NCBI GenBank assembly: GCA_029339505.1
Contig: JAQISU010000118.1
Coordinates: forward strand, 3,337,501 to 3,401,500
DNA length: 64,000 nucleotides
DNA from: Unio delphinus
Lineage: Eukaryota > Mollusca > Bivalvia > Unionida > Unionidae
Direction: 5' to 3'
In this document: positions 57,950 through 64,000 of the stretch, one piece after another
Numbering within the stretch: position 1 is the stretch's first letter
Layout: every line of letters begins with the position of its first letter
Made by a program: the position numbers and the translations under genes
Notes under the pieces: model-generated
What the model was told of the DNA's origin: nothing
The model's database searches: none
What the model saw: the letters and a program-made list of their open reading frames with translations, nothing else

Positions 57950-58784
57950 TGTTACGTGCTTAGGCTTGAATAAGCAGCAACACAAAAAGAGTGAAAACTA
58001 ATAAGCTTGTAAAACTTTAACAATGAATTTATCAAGTACAATTATTTTCATAAAATAAATGAACTTACGGTTTTAGAGAATGAAATTCAACATTAATCCA
58101 ATATAGAATTCACAAACATAATTCACTAATGGAATTGCAAGAGTCCTGATAATAAATGTTCTAATAGTTCCAGGTTCGAATCTTGACGATGTAATCCAAA
58201 ATGGTTGACGATGTCACGTGATGCAGTTCTTGTTTTTTTATCACCCAAATGAAAATTATGAGCACATGTTCTCCTCCAAATAAATAATATAAATCCTCTT
58301 GCTTCAACGAATTGACACAAATTACAATATAACTCAAAACACAACTATTAACTTAAAAGCCCAGATTCTACTGAATTGTTCTATCCCAAACAATAATTTA
58401 AATACCTGTTATTTTTACGTAAACAAGTGATCACGCGATTTTATGGAAATTCATAGAAGGTCATAGAAAGAGCGAACGATCATTTAAACACGTACACAAA
58501 GAAAGATTCAGATAAGAAAATCAGTCATTTCTCACCACCAAGAACTAAAGTTAAAAAGTTGTCCTTGAAATTAACCAATAGTTTTAGAAGCTTGTTGACA
58601 CTGTCTGAAGCAGGGTCAGAACTTAGGTCAACATGCCAAGGTCAAAAACATGTTTACAGATAAAGTATGGTCATAAAGATTTTCCTAGAATAATTTCCCA
58701 ATTAATGAATTTATTTTAAAGCCAAAATGACAAATTTGGATCTGACAATTAAAAATAAATAATTTAAATCCAATAGACGTAACA
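57950..58784 (-). repeat. 5' LTR of the LTR retrotransposon
   Basis: It begins TGTTACGT and ends ACGTAACA on the plus strand, an 8-bp inverted terminus. The primer-binding site should lie just left of 57950 (minus-strand GAGAAATTGGGATCTCGTC), but I cannot match it to a specific tRNA. Confidence 0.95.
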
Positions 58785-58793
58785 AAACCAAAA

Positions 58794-59677
58794 ATGGAGG
58801 AATTAAACTTCCATATCGCATCAATAAACACTAACGGTATAGATAAGGATAACATTGCACAACTGATAATATTAAAACAGGACATAATACTAATTCAAGA
58901 AATTCACAATAAACTCACAAACATAATGATAGCAGAACTTGAATCTCAAATGAATGCGACAGTTGTAATAAACGAAGCCAAACACAATGACATTAAAGCG
59001 GGAGTAGCAACGATAGTTAGAAAGAAAAAGAGGCAAAATTGGAAAAGAGTAACAGAGGATATGAGGTTAAAGGGAAGGATAATACATATAAAAATAAATA
59101 AACTACATATTTTTGAATATATATGTTCCAGCAAATAGGGAAAGTCACTATGACTTTATAATAAATCTAAATAACTACCTAAATAGCTTCACAGCAGAAC
59201 ACCTGATATTAGGGGGGATTTTAATTGGGTGGGAGACAATATAGACCGCACCCGGAAACTTACAACCAAAGACCTAGCATCATTTGGAGTTATGGGTAGA
59301 TTGATAAAATTAAATAAATTAACTGTTGTGTATAGAAAATTGAACCTATTAAGAATTGAATATACACACGGCAAACAAAAGGATCAAGTAGAATAGATAA
59401 AATTTTTGTATCCGATTTTGACAATAAAACATAAAAAAGCAAAAATTTTAGATTTCAAAATTTCTGATCATAAACAAATAACTCTAGAAATAGTGATAAA
59501 AAATAGTCGATGGGGGACTGGAGAATGGAAATTAAACAACTCAATTTTGGATGATCAGCAATTAATTAACGAAATAAAAAAGGAAATCCCTAAAATACTT
59601 ACAAATGAAGAGGGACAAAATAAATCTGATATTGCAAACGATTGGGAAAATTTAAAAGAAAAAGTTAAATAGTCATG
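58794..59677 (+). pseudogene. LINE ORF2, apurinic-like endonuclease domain, truncated
   Basis: The ATG at 58794 begins LNFHIASINTNGIDKDNIAQ, followed by DIILIQEIHNKL with the catalytic Glu, AGVATIVRKK, a frame change to a region with the GGDFNWV-type motif (now split), SRIDKIFVSDFD and the final KISDHKQITLEI with the catalytic Asp-His. This is the exonuclease-endonuclease-phosphatase fold that nicks target DNA for reverse transcription. After the WKLNNSILDD linker the frame ends at 59670-59672, just before the inverted-repeat unit. One or two frameshifts lie inside. Confidence 0.82.
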
Positions 59678-59908
59678 AGCAGCGGAGGGGGGGGGGGCGA
59701 AACCTACATATGCCCGAGACATCATTTGCTCTAAATCTAACAAACATCTCGAGAGAATTAATTCGAATCCTTCTTTTTCAACCAAAATAAAAAGGATTAC
59801 TTGCTCGAAACATAAGTTTTTCGCAAATCATACCCTAAGAGTGTTTTCATCGTTTAGTCAAAAAACGGTCTCGTCGTGATGTCATCGCTCCCCCCACCCC
59901 CTGCTGCT
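59678..59908. mobile_element. 231-bp unit with inverted termini (MITE-like, or Polinton terminus)
   Basis: It begins AGCAGCGGAGGGGGGGGGGG and ends, in reverse complement, AGCAGCAGGGGGTGGGGGGA. Flanks share only ATG on each side. The termini resemble the first bases of the Polinton at 25528 (AGCAGCAGAGAGGG), so this may be a collapsed pair of Polinton ends rather than an independent MITE. It separates LINE sequence from the second Polinton remnant. Confidence 0.6.
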
Positions 59909-59924
59909 ATGGGTTTTTACGATT

Positions 59925-60174
59925 TCAACCGAATATTTGATTAAGTCCGATACGATATCGTGTTATAGGATCATGTAAAATTATTGTTATAAATCCGTGT
60001 GGGACATACTGAGCGTCACTAAAGAAATTTCGAAATTGATTGAAGTCCATATCGGAGCACCATGTCTGCCAAATATTTCGTAGCGTATGTGTATCAACGC
60101 CGTTAAACACAGCAAGAATATTACAGTTATCTCTTATCACTTTTGGAATATGAGTGTAGCGTTGAGTGACATAT
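59925..60174 (-). pseudogene. Second Polinton: C-terminal fragment of packaging ATPase
   Basis: It is closely similar to residues 138-220 of the ATPase at 35640-36302: YVTQRYTHIPKVIRDNC, FNGVDTHTLRNIWQTWC, and the end IGLNQIFG. The Walker A and B regions are absent; a junction at about 60175 joins this piece to another Polinton gene. Confidence 0.88.
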
Positions 60175-60175
60175 A

Positions 60176-60382
60176 TTAGCGCTTATACCCTTATCACGAA
60201 TAACATCAATGGCTTTCATCGATAATTGTTTTTGCTAGCGGCGCCACTTTTGAAACCATTCTTGCTAATAACCCTGCAATGGTATCACCGAGACCATCAC
60301 CATAGTACGCTCTATAAACAGGCAATCGTGAGTTTACTACATAGACGCTGGTTGATTTATCATGGTTGTAGTGTATGATCAT
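60176..60382 (-). pseudogene. Second Polinton: minor core (adenovirus VI-like) protein fragment
   Basis: From the ATG at 60382 the frame reads VYVVNSRLPVYRAYYGDGLG, then GDTIAGLLARMVSKVAPLAK, and after a frameshift KAIDVIRDKGI. An amphipathic Gly-rich segment followed by a pore-like helix is typical of the minor core or membrane-lytic proteins of Polintons. The C-terminal end is lost at the fusion with the ATPase fragment. Confidence 0.55.
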
Positions 60383-60428
60383 TCTTATTTAAATGATATG
60401 TATCTAATCGAATGACGAAGTCATCAAA

Positions 60429-61552
60429 TTAATCACTGTGGTAACCATGATGCTCAACTAACTCGTCAAGGAAATCTCGATATATTTTGATATCCATGAT
60501 GCCACCTTGAAATAACCGTCTACAGATATCAGCTGCTTCATTATTTATTTCCGGTGAGTTATTTCCAGCTCGTTTCCCTCCTATGAGTACTTCTAATCGT
60601 GCTATATCGCTGAGAATATTACCAGGACAACTAACTAAACCACTAACTGAAACGGAGTTTCTAATTCCACTTGAATATCCATGTCTATCTTTTTTAGTAA
60701 TATCAGTTACATCTTCATCTTCTGCCATTATTGGGGATACAAAGGGCGCAACTGGTATCGGTGGATTTTCTATTTGAGATATCAACCTTTCAAGCTTCTC
60801 AAAATCTTTATCATTGTGTGGTGGTTGAGACTTACCGATTGTTGTCAAATATAGTTTTGTTTTCCAAACCTCCCTAGTAGTTATAGCATCTTCATATCCT
60901 TCGTTCATATATTGTTCTCGTTGACCCTTTGGAAATGTATCGACGATAAATCGAGCTAACTCTTTTTCAATCTTAAGTTTTTAATATCATCTATCACATC
61001 ACTTTTAAATATCTGTTTAGGGTCAAGATTTCTTCGTTCTATTTTACCCCTTTGTTCTTCTTTTCTTGCAATAGCGCCCTTCTCCTGTTCTTCTTCTGGT
61101 GGTTCAGGTGGTATGGTAACTGGCGGTGCGCTAGCAAGTTCTTCTTCAAGTTCTTCAAGAAGTTCTCGTTGTTCTTGTTGTTCTCGTTCTTGTCGTTCTC
61201 GTTGTTCTTTTTGTTTTACAGCAGTTACTATATCACCAGGAAGTGTTTTTAAAGATTTTTTTGTTTGTTTAGATCTTCTTGCTATTTTTTCAAGTTCACC
61301 AATTAGAGGCGTCTCTTTTCACCCCCCATCTTTAGGGACATCTCCCTATATAGCACGTTCAGTGGCTGATATTACCCCCTTCGTTGCCGTGGTTATTGGT
61401 TTAAACAACTCTTCAGATCCTGCGGCAAAGTCAGTGTGAAGACTCTGTCTAGCTTGTAGTTTATTTCTGACAGAGTCGCGTACTGGTATGAATTTCCAAA
61501 TTGACGCTAATCTCTCACGCGCCAGTCTGGTAGTTAATGCTTCGTTGGTCAT
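60429..61552 (-). pseudogene. Second Polinton: Glu/Arg-rich coiled-coil protein, lightly broken
   Basis: The likely start is ATG at 61552 (MTNEALTTRLARERLASIWK). Next come VRDSVRNKLQARQSL and ELFKPITTATKGVISATE, then two stops near 61325-61345. A long Glu/Gln/Arg coiled coil follows (ERQEREQQEQRELLEELEEE), then a Pro-rich link. After a frameshift near 60975 a 159-residue frame ends with IARLEVLIGGKRAGNNSPEI and ICRRLFQGGIMD. The C-terminal block is one I know from predicted proteins linked with Polintons, of unknown function. No counterpart is seen in the element at 25528. Confidence 0.6.
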
Positions 61553-61639
61553 TATTGAAACAGTAAAGCAATTTTCCAATTGAATTACAAAAGTAATTTC
61601 AATCTCGAAGAGATTTCAATCTAAATGCAGTGATTTTCT

Positions 61640-62614
61640 CACCCGAAAATATTTCCAGGTGGAAAAAGTCTACTAGAAATCACATGCAAATTCGACTCTG
61701 TGACCCAACCAAGTGGCACAACTGTGAAATAATATTGGAAATTTCGTTGAAAAGTTGCTTTTCTCTAAGTGAAATCCGGGGGGTTTTACACAACGTTTTT
61801 TTAGTCGTTGTTGGTCATATTTTGACCATTTTGGTGATTTTTTGAAAATTTTGGTCAGTTTGGGCCATTTTTAGTTGATGCTCGATGAAAATTTCATTGA
61901 AAAGTTGATTTTCTCTAAATGAAATGCGGGGGTTTTTACCCTCAAAAAACGACCAAAATCAGTGAAAATCAGACAAAAAATGGTCAAAATCAGTCAAAAA
62001 TCGACTAAAATCAATCAAAAAACGACAAAAAAATGTATTTTACTAAAACATTTCAGAATTAACAAATAAAAAAATATTTTACTATGATATTTACTACTTT
62101 ATGGTAGCATTGATTACAGCCAGTATAGAATTTCACCGCTATTGTTGACTAAAACCCCTTACAAATTTCGTTCTAGTTAAACGCACATACCTGTCCATTG
62201 TGTTATCTGTTCGACAGGTATAAATACATGTCGATGTAGTGTCTTGTATTCATACCTATTCAACAGGCACACATTATAGCATTGTATAATGCATAGTAGA
62301 CTTATAGGACATAGTCGGGGGGAGGGGGGGGTAAAATGGCGAACATATATATTTTCAAGCATTTCTAAGCAATTTCAAGTTGTTCTAAGTAATTTCAAGT
62401 TCTTCTAAGTAATTTCAAGTGATTTCAAGTGATTTCAAGTGAGAATTTTTACTCGGCCGAAGGGAGATTTTCGTTTTGTTGGATTAACGTTTTAATCTCT
62501 TTGATTTTTTAATTAAGTGCGCGTTTCAATTCGTTTTGGTGTCACAATTGTTTTCTGATCCTTTCTACAACAGTGAATAACGGGACAAATTTACTAACGT
62601 CGTTACAGAATACA
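61640..62614. repeat. Low-complexity and short direct repeats
   Basis: Two direct repeats of about 55 bp (61738-61790 and 61886-61942) share TTGAAAAGTTGMTTTTCTCT and GTGAAATCCGGGGGGTTTT-like sequence. Between and after them are TTTTGGTCAT/AAAATCAGTC tracts (61800-62030) that can pair with each other. At 62365-62440 GTAATTTCAAGT-like units repeat. No gene is recognised. Confidence 0.7.
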
Positions 62615-62880
62615 AGGGATTCACGAATGGAATTCTGGATTCATTTAATGAAGGCGTATTGTTTTGGTAAGACATATTTGTTATTTAGAGAGCTGAATTC
62701 TATATCTTCAAAGTCCGAAGTAATCTGATCACAGTTTAAACTATCTGATAATTGAAATCCTTGACTTTTTAGTTTTGAAATCTTAGTTATGATCTCATTG
62801 ATATCTCCAGAATTCATTATTATACATAATAAAAATATATTTCTAATCTAACACTAACATATTTTTCTAAAAGAAATTGA
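62615..62880 (-). repeat. Inverted repeat arm 1, with a partial ORF
   Basis: It pairs with 63325-63590. The minus strand from an ATG at about 62818 reads MNSGDINEIITKISKLKSQG and NNKYVLPKQYAFIK before a stop. I do not recognise the protein. Confidence 0.8.
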
Positions 62881-63108
62881 GGGTCATAATACCACTGTTG
62901 ACATCATTCATCATTCATACATTCATCCATTCATTGTCGTATATACATATATATGTAAATGTGACGTCATTCGCCAAGCATATCTTCTTGGGATTCTAAT
63001 CCGCTATTTGACGAGTTAGATCATCTCTCAGGGGATTATGTTTCGTGATATACTCTGGGCCCGATCAGATGAAAACACACCTGTGAGGGACCCTAAGAGA
63101 TGTATTGT

Positions 63109-63111
<3 letters not shown>

Positions 63112-63186
<75 letters not shown>
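63112..63186. repeat. (TA)n microsatellite between the inverted repeat arms
   Basis: About 75 bp of TA dinucleotides. It is bordered on both sides by a short direct repeat (CTCTGGGC, then ATGAAAACACACCTG). Confidence 0.95.
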
Positions 63187-63187
<1 letters not shown>

Positions 63188-63324
63188 CCTCTGGGCTTTT
63201 CCAATGAAAACACACCTGAGTAGTACCAAATGGGGTTTTTCATATATATCTCTAGGCGTGCTAAGATGTAAATAAATCCTTAACACGAAAAGAGTTCGTG
63301 CAAAAAAAACGGGTCAAAATTGAA

Positions 63325-63590
63325 CCCAATTTTTGGGAAAAATATATCAGTGTTATATTAGAAATATTTTTATTATGTATAATACGTATTCTGAAGATAT
63401 CAATGAGATCATAACTGAAATTTCAAATTTGAAAAGTCAAGGATTTCAATTATCATAGTTTAAACTGTGATCAAATTTCCTCGGACTTTGAAGATTTTGA
63501 ATACAGTGAAATGAATAACAAATACGTGTTGCTGAAAAGATACGCCTTCATTAAATAAATCCAGAATTCTATTCGCGAAGGGTTATATAG
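63325..63590 (+). repeat. Inverted repeat arm 2, with the same partial ORF
   Basis: The plus strand reads SEDINEIITEISNLKSQGFQ in the same relative position as arm 1, then a stop. The arms are roughly 80% identical by eye, and differences include conservative codon changes, so both may descend from separately diverging copies of one coding element. Confidence 0.8.
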
Positions 63591-63729
63591 GACAGCACAG
63601 GACAATACAACATATAGCAATGGATGACAATGACAATCTACATAACTGAAACAACCATTTTTTCATAGGCCGATATACCCGTACGAGTTATTCCACGTTG
63701 GTGTTATATAGAATAGTGCAAAACATGAT

Positions 63730-64000
63730 TCAGACATAAATGAATTGAATTCTCTGTCCATTTTTTCTGGAAATTGCAGATCGGGTTATTCCCTCTGCAA
63801 TAAATCGTACTGAGGGCATATAAATATCAAAATATTTTCCGGCGTTATTTATTGATTGAAATACTATTTGCTTGTTATTTTCTATATTAAATGATTTTAC
63901 AGGTCTCGCATTTTTCAAGGACTTTCCAGTCTTTCCTCGTTTGGTGTATTCTCTCTGAGAAATAGCCTGCAGATTATTCAAGGAATTAATCTTAGGATTG
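63730..64000 (-). pseudogene. NUMOD1-containing HNH endonuclease, C-terminal part (continues beyond window)
   Basis: The frame is open from the window edge to the stop at 63730. The first residues (NPKINSLNNLQAISQREYTK) match the end of the HNH core of the gene at 29905-30729. The rest is a NUMOD1-like DNA-binding module (ARPVKSFNIENNKQIVFQSI, then EGITRSAISRKNGQRIQFIY). It matches the first Polinton copy residue by residue in most positions but has no internal stop. It may still be an intact gene whose N terminus lies right of 64000. Confidence 0.75.

Larger units (their letters stand above)
52750..58784 (-). mobile_element. Ty3/gypsy-type LTR retrotransposon with integrase upstream of reverse transcriptase
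   Basis: Two LTRs of 831 and 835 bp, starting TGTTACGT and ending ACGTAACA, flank a 4.4-kb interior on the minus strand. The target duplication is AAAC (52746-52749 and 58785-58788). A purine-rich tract (GGGGGAAGG) precedes the 3' LTR. From 5' to 3' the interior encodes gag, protease, integrase and reverse transcriptase. The normal Ty3/gypsy order places integrase last; the order here is that of Ty1/copia and of the Gmr1-like subgroup. LTR divergence is about 3-4% by eye, so insertion was not very recent, and all genes are broken. It is inserted in the LINE. Confidence 0.88.
51213..59677 (+). mobile_element. Non-LTR retrotransposon (LINE), split by an LTR element and cut at its right end
   Basis: ORF1 (about 51300-52655) and the ORF2 endonuclease (58794-59677) are in the same orientation. 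They belong to one LINE into which the LTR retrotransposon 52750-58784 inserted, 5 bp before the ORF2 ATG once AAAC is counted as target duplication. ORF2 ends at 59677, where an inverted-repeat unit and Polinton remnants begin. The reverse transcriptase is therefore absent from the window. The 5' end is not defined. Confidence 0.8.

Noticed and set aside
63028..63243. Ile-Tyr repeat protein
   Set aside because: Translation of the (TA)n microsatellite.

Overview
This is a window of animal (eukaryotic) genomic DNA: AT-rich, mostly non-coding, full of microsatellites, satellites and transposable elements. A tRNA-headed SINE (44463-44790) and a second SINE whose tail ends in a GGCGTTAAACCC-type block (49074-49300) resemble families I associate with molluscs, especially gastropods. 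I infer a lophotrochozoan, probably a mollusc. This is not proven by any host marker gene.

Layout. 1-600: the N-terminal part of a Penelope-like reverse transcriptase, cut by the window edge. 1549-5583 (minus): the only convincing host gene, a 1344-residue protein with a disordered N-terminal half and a long coiled coil. 6-12 kb: gene-poor DNA with microsatellites, a 21-bp minisatellite and a hAT-type non-autonomous transposon with an 8-bp target duplication. 12.7-19.4 kb: a 35-bp satellite with a roughly 2-kb higher-order period. 20.1-20.5 kb: a LINE remnant. 20.6-25.5 kb: gene-poor DNA.

25528-36619: a complete but decaying Polinton/Maverick element (11,092 bp) with terminal inverted repeats beginning AGCAGCAGAGA and a candidate ACTCA target duplication. 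It carries capsid-type, adenovirus-type protease, core-like, integrase and packaging-ATPase genes. It also has three less usual modules: a family B DNA polymerase continuing in frame into a superfamily 1 helicase and a terminal Cys/HNH-like module; a zinc-ribbon plus parvovirus-type phospholipase A2-like gene; and a Cys-rich NUMOD/HNH homing-endonuclease-like gene. The packaging ATPase and the protease are the best preserved genes. Together the genes would provide replication (polymerase, helicase), integration (integrase), capsid assembly and maturation (capsid, protease, core) and DNA packaging (ATPase).

36.7-51 kb: a long fold-back element, a 41-bp minisatellite, a 50/51-bp satellite with a 1.48-kb higher-order period, SINEs, a 12-bp satellite, and a SINE in which a minisatellite has expanded.

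51.2-64 kb: a nest of mobile elements. A non-LTR retrotransposon (ORF1 51.2-52.65 kb, ORF2 endonuclease 58.8-59.68 kb) is split by an LTR retrotransposon (52750-58784, minus strand). That element encodes gag, protease, integrase and reverse transcriptase in the unusual order with integrase before RT. The LINE ORF2 is then cut off at 59677 by an inverted-repeat unit, followed by remnants of a second Polinton with a fused, internally deleted gene order. This second element carries a second copy of the NUMOD/HNH module at the right edge of the window.
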